The position numbers and the translations under genes were made by a program. DNA of 64,000 bases from an uncultured Parabacteroides sp. (lineage in GTDB: Bacteria; Bacteroidota; Bacteroidia; Bacteroidales; Tannerellaceae), in assembly GCF_905196875.1 (NCBI RefSeq), contig NZ_CAJJWO010000001.1, forward strand, positions 176,243-240,242, given 5' to 3'. A model generated the notes under the pieces. It was not told the origin of the DNA and searched no databases. It saw only the letters and a list, made by a program, of their open reading frames with translations. Of the stretch, positions 42,850-51,864 are shown in pieces (the stretch's first letter is position 1; every line of letters begins with the position of its first letter).

Positions 42850-44078
42850 ATTTTATTCTTTATTGGTTGAAACATAACTAATATCATTATAACAATCAAC
42901 AATTGAAAAATATCTTTTTCAAAAAATGAGGAAAAAGATATTTCCCTAATTAAAAGCGATATAAAGGAAGAAAAAAACAAGATTATTATCCATTTTTCAT
43001 GATACTTATTTTTTATTACAGTATATAAGATCATACATATCATATTGCCATATACAACAAAACCAAGCAATCCCTTTTCTACTAATACTTGCAAATAAGT
43101 ATTTGTTGAACGAGAAGTAAATAATTCTAGTTTATTAGTAGATAACATTTCAACTGCCAAAATATAATTTCCACCACCAACTCCTACAATAGGAGAAAAA
43201 CTGGTTAAAGACACAGCCTCCTTCCATTTTATAAATCTACCATTAATACTTCTTTTTTGAGATATCGTATCAAATATAGCACAGGTCGTAATAACAGACT
43301 TTCATTCGGAATAGGTAAAAATTAAAGAGCACAATATAATTATAAATAATATACATACCTCCTTATTCTTTTTCGGTTCATATAAAGTATTAAACAAAAA
43401 TACAAATGAATAAAATATTATCAAAGCGATATAAATTCCTCGAGAAAAACTTACTATCAATACAACCATATTTAAAATACCAATCAAGATAAAAAAACAT
43501 TTCCAGCGACTTCTAATCAAAATAGAAGTTGAATATAATGTAAACGGTAATAAGCAAAGCAACGTTGTTGCCCAATCATTAGACAGCTCTCCTAAAGGAT
43601 GATAATAGGCCTTAAAATCCGTCAAATCATCAAAGCCTACATTATAAAATTCAGACCTATGAATCAAAAAATAAAAAAGAGTTATCACCGATAATATTCC
43701 TGTAAGACAAGATATACCAATACACAGCCAGTCAAACTGACTACGAAAACGTATAAAAGTACGTACAAAGAAATAGAATACAGCCAACAACAATATACGT
43801 AATGTTGCAGATATACTATTCGGTTTATAAATTGATGTAATACAACATATCAATTCAACCAAACAGATCAAATATACCGCATAATCGAATATACATTTTT
43901 CTGTACTTTTCTGATAAAGACAACCATGCTTGAAATCATACACATAAAATGTAATCACTATCGGAAGCATAAACAACAACCAAGAGAGAATATTGACAAA
44001 TCCGGTCACCACAAACAAACACATTGACAAAAAAGCCAACAAGTTCACCTTTTTATTATGTCTGATCGCATCTGTCAT
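42846..44078 (-). pseudogene. O-antigen ligase (Wzy_C)-like membrane protein, interrupted by one in-frame TGA
   Basis: A single frame of about 410 codons is cut by a TGA at 43304-43302. The first part (258 residues) has about seven membrane helices and the SFSRGIY motif. Beyond the stop the same frame continues through ISQKRSINGRFIKWKEAV to the family motif SPIVGVGGGNY and further helices to 42846. Read through, it is a normal-length Wzy_C protein; these join glycans to lipid or protein. As it stands only a truncated product, or an internal restart at the GTG at 43214, is possible. It may be a true nonsense mutation or a sequence error. The start overlaps the HlyD stop by 4 bases. Confidence 0.8.
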
Positions 44079-45142
44079 TCTATAACTTTTATAGTTGTTA
44101 AACTATCTATCCCGGAAACAACCTCTGCATATATCCCATCGGAAATACCGGTTTTTATAAACTGCTTTCTAAATTTTCCTTTCCCGTCTTCAACTTCCAC
44201 ATAGATGGAATCATAACTGAACTGGAAATACTTTTCTTCCAATGCCAATACATTCATCTTCTGCTCCAAAAGAACGGTTGCATTAGCCGTACATCCTGCT
44301 CTCACAATCGAACGGGATTGTTCCGGGACTGATAAATCAGCCGTTAATTCAAACTTTGCCACCCCATCCTGTATAAATCCTTTCGGAGCGATCAAGCTGA
44401 TAACACCACTTAATTCCAATTCTTTAGACGGACCAATCGTTAACTTCAAAGGCATTCCACTTTCTATTTGGATAACATCCGATTCTAGCACATTACCTTT
44501 AAATATCAGAGATTGCAAATCTGCAATCTTTGCAATGGTCGTTCCTTCATTCAGTGTTCCACGTGCCATCACCGAACCACCCTCTTTAATCGGCAACTCC
44601 AATACGGTACCATTATCTGTAGCTGTTATGATATTGGATACTTCTTTCAGGTTGTATTTTCCTTTTGTCATATCCAATTCAGCCTCAATCGCCTGATATT
44701 CGGATTGTATTACCGAGAAGTTCGTCCGTTCATTCTCATATTCTTCCAAGGCAATCACATTCTTATCGAATAATTCCTGAGCCCGCTCAAAAATCTTTTC
44801 CTCATTCTTTAAACGAGTTTCGGCCACTTCCAAATCTTTCAATAAACGTTTATATTCAAGCGGATCTTTCACGAACTGAACTCGCCCCAAAGGCTGACCA
44901 TAAGTAACCTTATCTCCTATCTGCACAAACAACTCATCCAATACTCCCGAGATCGTCGACTTTATTTCTATCTCTTTCAATGGCTGAATTACCCCAGGAA
45001 TAGTGAGAGTTTTCTCAATATCCCGGAATTCCGGATGAGTAACAGCTACTTCACCGCCTCTATTACTCAAAATAGCCCGATAGATTATAAATCCAACAAA
45101 ACCCGCCATCAGAATTAATATAATTGTTTTTACAATATTCAT
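44075..45142 (-). CDS. HlyD-family periplasmic adaptor of the peptide-export run
   Basis: 355 residues. One N-terminal membrane helix (about 5-24), a lipoyl/barrel-sandwich part (GVIQPLKEIEIKSTISGVLDELFVQIGDKVTYGQPLGRV), a helical hairpin (about 95-165) and beta-barrel domains. This is the membrane-fusion subunit linking an inner-membrane transporter to a TolC-type channel. It sits between the FtsX-type permease (7 bases upstream) and the ligase-like gene (4-base overlap). No TolC gene is in this run; the one at 148-1515 is a possible partner. Confidence 0.9.
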   Translation of the reverse strand: MNIVKTIILILMAGFVGFIIYRAILSNRGGEVAVTHPEFRDIEKTLTIPGVIQPLKEIEIKSTISGVLDELFVQIGDKVTYGQPLGRVQFVKDPLEYKRLLKDLEVAETRLKNEEKIFERAQELFDKNVIALEEYENERTNFSVIQSEYQAIEAELDMTKGKYNLKEVSNIITATDNGTVLELPIKEGGSVMARGTLNEGTTIAKIADLQSLIFKGNVLESDVIQIESGMPLKLTIGPSKELELSGVISLIAPKGFIQDGVAKFELTADLSVPEQSRSIVRAGCTANATVLLEQKMNVLALEEKYFQFSYDSIYVEVEDGKGKFRKQFIKTGISDGIYAEVVSGIDSLTTIKVIE

Positions 45143-45149
45143 TTATCCA

Positions 45150-46375
45150 TTAATTTTCATCTCGTAATGCATCGATAGGATTTAATTCAGCCGCATATAA
45201 TGCAGGCTTCAATCCTGCCAATGTCCCGGAAATCACTAAAATGACCATTGCTGCAATTGCCGTTGGAATATCAATACCCGGCTTATCCATCATCATCACA
45301 TCATCCGAGATAAACCAACCTACAGCTTTCAACACACCCCAACCGGAAAGTAGTCCGATACAACCGGAAATAAAGGTTAATGCGATAGATTCCCACATGA
45401 TCATAGCTTTTATACTACTTTTATTTGCTCCTACCGATTTACGTATCCCTACTTCACGTGTCCGTTCTTTTGCCGATGAATACATAATATTGCCTACTCC
45501 AATAATACCGCTCACCAACGTACTGATTCCCATGAACCAAAGAAATTTACGCAACATCACGAACAAATTGCTAAATGCTTTCACCTGCTCTTCCATACTA
45601 TTGAAATAAAAGACCTTTTCATCTGTAGGATCGAACTTATACTTCCGGGCCATCAGGCTCCGGACACGAGAATGAATTTTTTGCGTTTCTACCTTCTCAT
45701 TCAGAGAAAAAGAAGAGTTGTAAATTCGCGAGCTGTACTATTTGAATTAAGCAAAACAGAATAAGGAATATAAACGGCCCGGGCTTCCAGATTATTCAAC
45801 AACGTATTTTTTATAATACCGACTACCTTGTATAATACCTGATTCACCTGAACCATCTTACCTACCGGATTCTGTTTCCCAAAAAGCACATCTGCCACGT
45901 TCATTCCTATCAATGCCACATTCCGGTTTTCAGAAGCATCCAGAGAATTGAGTAAACGCCCCTTTTCTGTTTGTAGCAACTTAATTGCAAAATATTCAGG
46001 ACTCACACCTTTCGTTTCAAACCAGCCTCTTTCATCTGCTACAGATACAACATTCCATTGACTCACTTCCGGCGAAATCTTTTCTATCTGCGGAATGCTT
46101 CGTTTCAACATTTTTGTATCATCCTCGGTGAAAGTTATTCTCCGACCAACAGCAGTTCCTTCATAACCAATTGTTGTCTGAGAAGCATACACATAAGTCG
46201 TACTTTTGGAAAATCCGCTGAATAGTTTAAAAACGCCACGTTCAAAACCGGAACCGATTCCAACCAAAATAATCAGAATAAAGATTCCCCACGTAATACC
46301 AATCCCAGTCAGAATAGCCCGGGTCGGTTTACGTTTAACGGATTCGTATATTTCGTACCAAAAGTCGACGAACAT
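45150..46375 (-). pseudogene. MacB/FtsX-type ABC permease, frameshifted
   Basis: The first 224 residues (46375-45701) are a MacB-type periplasmic core domain with the first membrane helix (RAILTGIGITWGIFILIILVGIG). The rest (45653-45150) is the FtsX domain (REVGIRKSVGANKSSIKAMIMWES) with three helices. Between them the frame is lost in a T run (minus strand; plus-strand A5 at 45707-45711). One extra T restores TLLFSLNEKVETQK and joins both parts into a normal 408-residue permease. It lacks its own ATPase gene nearby. A homopolymer length change is a common natural mutation but also a common sequencing error. Confidence 0.82.
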
Positions 46376-46379
46376 ATAT

Positions 46380-46751
46380 TTATTGAATTACAAATTCACC
46401 ATACAAAGAAACGCCTGTCGCATCAGTAAAATAAATTGTGTATACTCCCGGCTCTTCTCCGCTTAAATTAATATCGGCTGAAGAAGTCTGTAAAGAAACG
46501 ACTTGTTGATAAATTTGTCTGCCGTCTGAACTGACAATAGAAACATTGACTTCCCGTAATAAAAAGAGAAAATCAACATGGATTACACGATTATCCTGAC
46601 TAACCATGAGATGAGAGGGATCTAAAAGGATAGAACGAACTCCACCAGTACTCTTTGTTTTTTTTATTATTACCTGATCTGCTTTCACGAAAAAAGTCGT
46701 GCTACAAATCATTGCAAGGGTTAACATTATACTAATCATTCTTGTTTTCAT
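46380..46751 (-). CDS. DUF3244-like small exported protein
   Basis: 123 residues. Signal peptide (1-24, VKA-D), then a short beta-sandwich: RSILLDPSHLMVSQDNRVIHVDFLFLLREVNVSIVSSDGRQIYQQVV and GVYTIYFTDATGVSLYGEFVI. This is the pattern of DUF3244 proteins, which resemble the C-terminal domains of secreted Bacteroidetes proteins. It is the first gene of the run after the regulator, with its own promoter box (46778-46785) and 4 bases before the permease. Role unknown. Confidence 0.78.
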   Translation of the reverse strand: MKTRMISIMLTLAMICSTTFFVKADQVIIKKTKSTGGVRSILLDPSHLMVSQDNRVIHVDFLFLLREVNVSIVSSDGRQIYQQVVSLQTSSADINLSGEEPGVYTIYFTDATGVSLYGEFVIQ

Positions 46752-46777
46752 AACTATTATCGATTAAAGTGACACCG

Positions 46778-46785
46778 CAAAATTA
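46778..46785 (-). promoter_or_regulatory. TAnnTTTG promoter box of the peptide-export operon
   Basis: TAATTTTG on the minus strand, 26 bases before the DUF3244 start. It is the only clear promoter box found upstream of the genes from 46751 down to 35294, whose gaps are mostly under 60 bases. Confidence 0.5.
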
Positions 46786-46953
46786 ATAAGACACACATGA
46801 ATATAGCCCCTCTATTAACACATATTTAATCAATATGTTAATTTTACAATTAACTAATAATCAATATAATACAATACGAAATTTTAAGAAAAATCAATAT
46901 TTCTTCTCCAATGATTAATATTTGGAAAAATGAAGGCCGATATGTTAACGAAT

Positions 46954-48639
46954 TCACCTCTTATTTCTCAACTTTTCTTCAATGAAAGCTACAATATCAG
47001 CAGCATCCGGAGCTTTTATATTTTTCCGTATTTGGGTTTTCCGGGTACGAACCGTATTGATACTTTGTCCCATTACACAAGCAATTTCAGTAGTGTCCAT
47101 ATTGGCCTTCAGCAAACAACAAAGTTGAATTTCTTTCTCTTTTAAAATACCGACATAAGCTTTTTGCATGTTTTCAGCAAAACCATTATACAATAGATTG
47201 ATCAACATATAAAAATCGTCCCAGTTTACTTCGTTTGCACGCTGCTCTCCATAAAACAATCGATTAAATTTTTCAAGAAAATCCTGGTCTTTTTCCGATT
47301 TCTCATTTAGTTGAGACAAAACTTTCGTTATGTTTAGTTGCATAAGTAATGATTTTTTGACCATCTTATCCTTTTCATCCTCGGTGCAGCCGGATAATGC
47401 CTGATTCTCTTTTTCCATTTTTCGCAGAGTATCTACTGTTTCTTCAGCATTCGACAATTCCCGCTTCTTCTTCCGTTTTGTCCCAATAATAGCCACAATG
47501 ATAATAAGAAATATCCCTACAACAATTATGCTAACTATAATAGCTTTATGTTGTATCGCATATAATTTAACATTTTCTTCCTGATACTTCATATAATTAT
47601 AAACTTGCTCTGTTTCTGCCAACGAACTTTTACGTTGAAGTTGATAAACAGAATCAACACAGATTACATATTGTTTCTGGTTAAGATATGCCGCTGCGTA
47701 ATTTTTATTCGATGCCTCCGTTTTAGCCAAAGCTGAGTAATAAATCGCTTGCAATTCTACATCATCCGATGTTTCCACTATGGATTTCACATCGTCCAAT
47801 AAAAAACGTGCAGAATCCAATTCACTCAAATATACATAAATTTCAGCTAAAGCAATCTTGCGAATTGCCATCCAACTACTGTCAGTATTAAAAGATAAAG
47901 ATTGCAGCAGATAATATTTCGCTTTCGGATACAGACTGTCTTCTCTCAGATAAAGTCCTATATCATTATATATAGCTGCCATTTCTATCGTATCATTCCG
48001 CTCACAAGCAATTTTCAAAGCACTATCCAAATAAAAATAGGCACTATCCCGATTACCGTTTATTCCAAACTCGGAACCAATCGCATGCAGCAATGTTCCC
48101 GTATATTTTTCTTCAGAAGTTTGACTGTAAATAGCGTACGATGTCTTATAAGCCTCCAACGATTTATCGAAAGCATATTGTTTATCATGCAACTCCCCCA
48201 AATAATAATTCGCCATCATCCCCAAAAGAGGATCCGGTATCTCTCCCGCATATTCCGCTGCTTTCAAAAAATACAATCCGGATTCGAATAGTTTTCCGGC
48301 CTCTTCATAGACACGGCCTGCATAATAATTCGACCAGCCTTTTTGAGAAGCATTACCGTGTTGTTTGTAGTATACTAATGATTTCAAAATAAGGGTGGTA
48401 TCACGGGATAAATCCATATAACATTTATCCTTTGCCTTCGTATACATCAACTGATAAGCAGCAAAGTCCGCCTGATTCAGCGTTTCCGAGTGAGGGTAAG
48501 ACGATAAAAGTACAAGTGCACTATCCGGATTATTCTCTATCAAACGGTCTGTCTGTTGTAATAATTCATTGAGTTGCCCTGAATGGCAAGAGCAAAAACT
48601 AATTGTAATAATAATACAAATCTGTTTAAACGGTTTCAT
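46954..48639 (-). CDS. TPR/LuxR-type transmembrane regulator
   Basis: 561 residues. An exported N terminus with a lipobox-like SFCSC, TPR repeats over about residues 30-330, a membrane helix near 368-388 (IIVSIIVVGIFLIIIVAIIG), a coiled-coil stretch, and a C-terminal helix-turn-helix (KEIQLCCLLKANMDTTEIACVMGQSINTVRTRKTQIR) of LuxR type. The layout puts the TPRs in the periplasm and the DNA-binding part in the cytoplasm. It lies upstream of the peptide-export operon on the same strand with its own promoter (48679-48686), so it probably controls it in response to a periplasmic signal, perhaps the peptide. Confidence 0.87.
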   Translation of the reverse strand: MKPFKQICIIITISFCSCHSGQLNELLQQTDRLIENNPDSALVLLSSYPHSETLNQADFAAYQLMYTKAKDKCYMDLSRDTTLILKSLVYYKQHGNASQKGWSNYYAGRVYEEAGKLFESGLYFLKAAEYAGEIPDPLLGMMANYYLGELHDKQYAFDKSLEAYKTSYAIYSQTSEEKYTGTLLHAIGSEFGINGNRDSAYFYLDSALKIACERNDTIEMAAIYNDIGLYLREDSLYPKAKYYLLQSLSFNTDSSWMAIRKIALAEIYVYLSELDSARFLLDDVKSIVETSDDVELQAIYYSALAKTEASNKNYAAAYLNQKQYVICVDSVYQLQRKSSLAETEQVYNYMKYQEENVKLYAIQHKAIIVSIIVVGIFLIIIVAIIGTKRKKKRELSNAEETVDTLRKMEKENQALSGCTEDEKDKMVKKSLLMQLNITKVLSQLNEKSEKDQDFLEKFNRLFYGEQRANEVNWDDFYMLINLLYNGFAENMQKAYVGILKEKEIQLCCLLKANMDTTEIACVMGQSINTVRTRKTQIRKNIKAPDAADIVAFIEEKLRNKR

Positions 48640-48678
48640 TTTGCACAGTATTTTAGATTAAGTATTCTCGTTTTGTGA

Positions 48679-48686
48679 CAAATATA
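48679..48686 (-). promoter_or_regulatory. TAnnTTTG promoter box of the TPR/LuxR regulator
   Basis: TATATTTG on the minus strand, 39 bases before the start codon at 48639. Confidence 0.5.
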
Positions 48687-48821
48687 TGATTTTATATTAC
48701 ATTATATAAGGATAAGAGCAACAAACTGTCTGTACATATCGGATCGTTTTAAATTTTCCACCTGTAAAAACTGATGAATACATCGCTTTCTTTAAAAAAA
48801 CATCCGTAAGTAATCGCTTGC

Positions 48822-48897
48822 CGATAATTATCGACAGGTCTACCCACAATTATCGACAAGCTATTCTATAATTGTCAACAAGCCTGTCGATAATTAT
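48822..48897. repeat. Cluster of ATTATCGACA repeats, direct and inverted
   Basis: ATAATTATCGACAGG (48824-48838) returns as its exact reverse complement CCTGTCGATAATTAT (48883-48897). Between them are two direct copies, AATTATCGACAAG (48848-48860) and AATTGTCAACAAG (48870-48882). The first copy contains the 12-bp palindrome CGATAATTATCG (48822-48833). It could be a multi-site operator for the regulator at 46954 or for the SIS/PfkB pair. Confidence 0.65.
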
Positions 48898-49059
48898 AGG
48901 CAACCAAGATAATAAAATAAGCATTCATTGTAACTGTTTCTCTGAACAGAGTGAACTACTCCGGTAATACGAAGCCGCCACCGGAACCAACCAACCGACT
49001 GAAACTACATACCTGCGTTAAAAAAACAACGATATACAGTAACCAACCGATTAAAATCG

Positions 49060-49067
49060 TATTTTTG
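49060..49067 (+). promoter_or_regulatory. TAnnTTTG promoter box of the SIS isomerase gene
   Basis: TATTTTTG, 39 bases before the ATG at 49107; it fixes that start. Confidence 0.55.
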
Positions 49068-49106
49068 CAGACTATTAGAGATAATCGTATAATTAATAAA
49101 GTATCT

Positions 49107-49718
49107 ATGTCAAACGAAGCAATCGCCTGCATCCTGCAGCAGGAAGCTGCAGCAGTCCTTAATATTCCTGTTAGCTCCGGCTATGAAGAAGCTGTAACCC
49201 TCATTGTAAAACATGTCCATGAACTGGGAGGGAAACTAATCACCAGCGGAATGGGGAAAGCCGGGCAAATTGCAATGAACATCGCCACGACCTTCAGTTC
49301 CACCGGAACGCCGACTTCTTTCCTGCATCCCAGCGAAGCACAACACGGCGACTTGGGAATCGTACGGAACAACGATATCATGCTACTGATCTCCAATTCA
49401 GGGAAAACACGCGAACTGGTAGAATTGGTAGACCTTACCCGTGGACTGGTACCCGACATGAAATTCATTGTTATCACGAGTAATCCCGACAGTCCCCTGG
49501 CTAAAGAAGCCACAGTGCAACTGCTTACCGGAGCACCCGCCGAAGTTTGCCCGTTAGGGCTCACTCCCACTACTTCTACTACTGTCATGACAGTGATCGG
49601 AGATATCCTGGTAGTCGGTACAATGAAAAGGATCAACTTCAATAATAAGGATTATGCCAAGCGTCACCACGGCGGTTATCTCGGATCGAAAAGCCGTGAG
49701 CAAAGCAAGAACGAATAG
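49107..49718 (+). CDS. SIS-domain sugar-phosphate isomerase (KpsF/GutQ-like, no CBS domains)
   Basis: 203 residues. The SIS fold shows GGKLITSGMGKAGQIAMNIATTFSSTGTPTSFLHPSEAQHGDLG and the ISNSGKTRELVEL phosphate-binding loop. The full KpsF/KdsD form has two extra CBS domains, absent here, so this is the short form. It would interconvert ketose and aldose phosphates (arabinose-5-phosphate or a similar sugar). The PfkB kinase gene 21 bases downstream suggests the pair handles one sugar. Confidence 0.88.
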   Translation: MSNEAIACILQQEAAAVLNIPVSSGYEEAVTLIVKHVHELGGKLITSGMGKAGQIAMNIATTFSSTGTPTSFLHPSEAQHGDLGIVRNNDIMLLISNSGKTRELVELVDLTRGLVPDMKFIVITSNPDSPLAKEATVQLLTGAPAEVCPLGLTPTTSTTVMTVIGDILVVGTMKRINFNNKDYAKRHHGGYLGSKSREQSKNE

Positions 49719-49739
49719 ACAATAAACAAACCATTATAT

Positions 49740-50663
49740 ATGAGAAAAGTTATTGGCATCGGGGAAACCATTCTCGATATTATATTCAAGAATAACCAGC
49801 CGCATACTGCCGTTCCGGGCGGATCAGTCTTTAACGGACTGGTATCATTAGGACGTCTGGGCGTTCCGGTTTCTTTCATCAGTGAAGTCGGAAACGACCG
49901 TGTCGGCGATATTATCCGCCAGTTTATGGAAGAAAATCATATCTCTACGGAGTTCGTAGACCGCTTCCCCGACGGGAAAAGTCCTATATCACTGGCTTTC
50001 CTCGACAATGAGAATAATGCCAATTACACTTTTTACAAAGATTATCCCAAACAACGCCTGGAAGTACCCCTGCCTGTTATTAACGAGGACGATATCTTTA
50101 TCTTCGGTTCCTATTATTCATTAAATCCGGTCTTAAGGGAAAGGATGGTGGAGTTTCTGGAATATGCCAAAGAACGGAAAGCGATCATTTACTATGACCC
50201 GAACTTCCGCAAGGCACATGCACACGAAGCGATCTATCTCACTCCCACCATCCTGGATAACCTGGAATATGCAGACATCGTACGCGGATCGGATGAAGAT
50301 TTCTTCAATATCTTCGGAAAATCGGATGCAAAACGTATCTATATGGATCATATCAAGTTCTATTGCGACTGTTTTATCTCCACTCATGGAGCCGGTGGTG
50401 TAAACCTCTATACAAGCAAACTGGAAGAGCATTTCGATACCGTTCCCATACAACCGGTCAGCACTATAGGAGCCGGAGATAATTTTAATGCCGGTATCAT
50501 CTATGGATTGTTGAAATATAACATCGGATACCATGATCTTTCGACGATGAGTAAAGAAGCATGGGAGAAAGTGATCCGTTGCGGTATGGATCTTGCCTCT
50601 GAAGTATGCCAGAGCTACGACAATTACATTTCTAAAGAATTCGCAACCTCATACAGTCGGTAG
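49740..50663 (+). CDS. PfkB-family sugar kinase
   Basis: 307 residues. The N-terminal GIGETILDIIFKNNQPHTAVPGGSVFNGLVSLGRLG and the C-terminal PfkB signature TIGAGDNFNAGIIYGLL, with the catalytic Asp in GAGD, are both present. It phosphorylates a sugar (fructose-like or ribokinase-like); the exact substrate cannot be told. It is in an operon with the SIS isomerase. Confidence 0.92.
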   Translation: MRKVIGIGETILDIIFKNNQPHTAVPGGSVFNGLVSLGRLGVPVSFISEVGNDRVGDIIRQFMEENHISTEFVDRFPDGKSPISLAFLDNENNANYTFYKDYPKQRLEVPLPVINEDDIFIFGSYYSLNPVLRERMVEFLEYAKERKAIIYYDPNFRKAHAHEAIYLTPTILDNLEYADIVRGSDEDFFNIFGKSDAKRIYMDHIKFYCDCFISTHGAGGVNLYTSKLEEHFDTVPIQPVSTIGAGDNFNAGIIYGLLKYNIGYHDLSTMSKEAWEKVIRCGMDLASEVCQSYDNYISKEFATSYSR

Positions 50664-50707
50664 TCTTAAATATCATTAACTCTGACACCATAAAGAGCCG
50701 GATTTAT

Positions 50708-50715
50708 TATCTTTG
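50708..50715 (+). promoter_or_regulatory. TAnnTTTG promoter box, tyrosine-phosphatase gene
   Basis: TATCTTTG. Transcription would start near 50722, so the ATG at 50740 is preferred over those at 50718 and 50722. Confidence 0.55.
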
Positions 50716-50739
50716 TAATGTATGTATGCTAGAAAAACA

Positions 50740-51798
50740 ATGTTTGTAAGATTATTATCACTGTTCGCTTGTGCAACACTATTGGTAGGCTGTTCGTCCA
50801 ACAACCCTGAAATACGGACGATCTGCTTACGTGATGGTATAGGAAATTATATCATCAAATGGGAGACAGACCCACAGATAGACGGGATCTTAAAAATGTA
50901 TGTATCCGACAATCCGGAATCGTTCAACAAATCTCTCCCGGCAGGATACGCCAATATCAACGACGGCGTTTTCACGTATATTACCAACGACAATATGTCG
51001 CGTAAATACTTCCTATTGTCTTTCAACGACAAATACTTCAAAACAGTCGGAGCCCGTTCCGTAGGAATGGACAGCATACAGAATGTACGCGAAATCGGAG
51101 GTTACGGAACCACTCATAATCACAAAACAACCCACTGGGGGCAGGTCTATCGCTCCGGACAACTCAGCTCCCTGAGCGAATGGGATTCTATCCGTTTGAA
51201 CAATTTGCACATTAAAACGGTTATAGACCTGCGTGGTAATGATGAAGTTGTGGTCAACCCGTTACGTTATTCCAACGCAAATGTTGTTCGTATCCCTATT
51301 CCCATCAAGAATATGGATAATGTAATCACCCGTATACAGGAAGACCGTATGCGTAAAGGAGACGGGATCTTGTTTATGCAGGATACCTATTTACAATACG
51401 TGACCGATTACAGCGAACAATATGCCAAAGCGCTCGATGTTTTTCTGGAGAAGGATAATTATCCGATCCTGATAAGCTGCTCGATGGGAAAAGATCGTAC
51501 AGGCTACCTGACTGCCATGTTATTGTTCGCCCTCGGAGTACCGGAAGAGACAATAGTTAAAGACTATATGGCTTCCAACGAGAATATCAACATCGGACAT
51601 CTGGCTTATATGGCACGCGACCTGAGTACGAATGCCCAGGAAACGATCACTACCTTGGTTACTGTCAACGAAGGGTTGATCGATCTGGTTCTGAAACGGA
51701 TCCGGAAAGATTACGGTTCGGTAGATAAATATCTGTCAAAAGGCTTACACCTGACCGATAAGAAACGGGAAGCATTAAAAGATATTTTGTTATATTAA
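50740..51798 (+). CDS. Exported tyrosine-protein phosphatase-like lipoprotein
   Basis: 352 residues. The lipobox LLVGC is at about residue 17. After a beta-rich N-terminal domain comes the phosphatase domain: HWGQVYRSGQLSSLSEWD, VIDLRGNDE (the Asp loop) and the P-loop SCSMGKDRTGYL (CX5R). This is the DSP/tyrosine-phosphatase type known from secreted proteins such as LipA or PtpB. It would dephosphorylate phosphoproteins or phosphoinositides in the periplasm or outside; the substrate is unknown. It is monocistronic. Confidence 0.88.
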   Translation: MFVRLLSLFACATLLVGCSSNNPEIRTICLRDGIGNYIIKWETDPQIDGILKMYVSDNPESFNKSLPAGYANINDGVFTYITNDNMSRKYFLLSFNDKYFKTVGARSVGMDSIQNVREIGGYGTTHNHKTTHWGQVYRSGQLSSLSEWDSIRLNNLHIKTVIDLRGNDEVVVNPLRYSNANVVRIPIPIKNMDNVITRIQEDRMRKGDGILFMQDTYLQYVTDYSEQYAKALDVFLEKDNYPILISCSMGKDRTGYLTAMLLFALGVPEETIVKDYMASNENINIGHLAYMARDLSTNAQETITTLVTVNEGLIDLVLKRIRKDYGSVDKYLSKGLHLTDKKREALKDILLY

Positions 51799-51819
51799 TG
51801 TGAATCCGAATTATTTATC

Positions 51820-51827
51820 TACCTTTG
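51820..51827 (+). promoter_or_regulatory. TAnnTTTG promoter box, DEAD-box helicase gene
   Basis: TACCTTTG, 37 bases before the TTG start at 51865. Confidence 0.5.
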
Positions 51828-51864
51828 TACCCTCTGAATTTATTATATACACATATATCACATT

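Larger units (their letters stand above)
48640..49106. other. 467-bp divergent intergenic region with an operator-like repeat cluster
   Basis: No gene seen. It holds the regulator promoter (48679-48686), the repeat cluster 48822-48897, and the promoter of the SIS gene (49060-49067). An in-frame extension of the SIS gene back to 48951 crosses that promoter and has no homologous look, so it is treated as non-coding. Confidence 0.6.

Noticed and set aside
43302..43304. In-frame TGA considered as a recoded (selenocysteine) codon
   Set aside because: No SECIS-like structure or selenocysteine gene is visible and the family does not use this residue; a nonsense mutation or error is simpler.
48951..49106. 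52-residue N-terminal extension of the SIS isomerase
   Set aside because: It runs across a TATTTTTG promoter box and reads as low-complexity non-homologous sequence.
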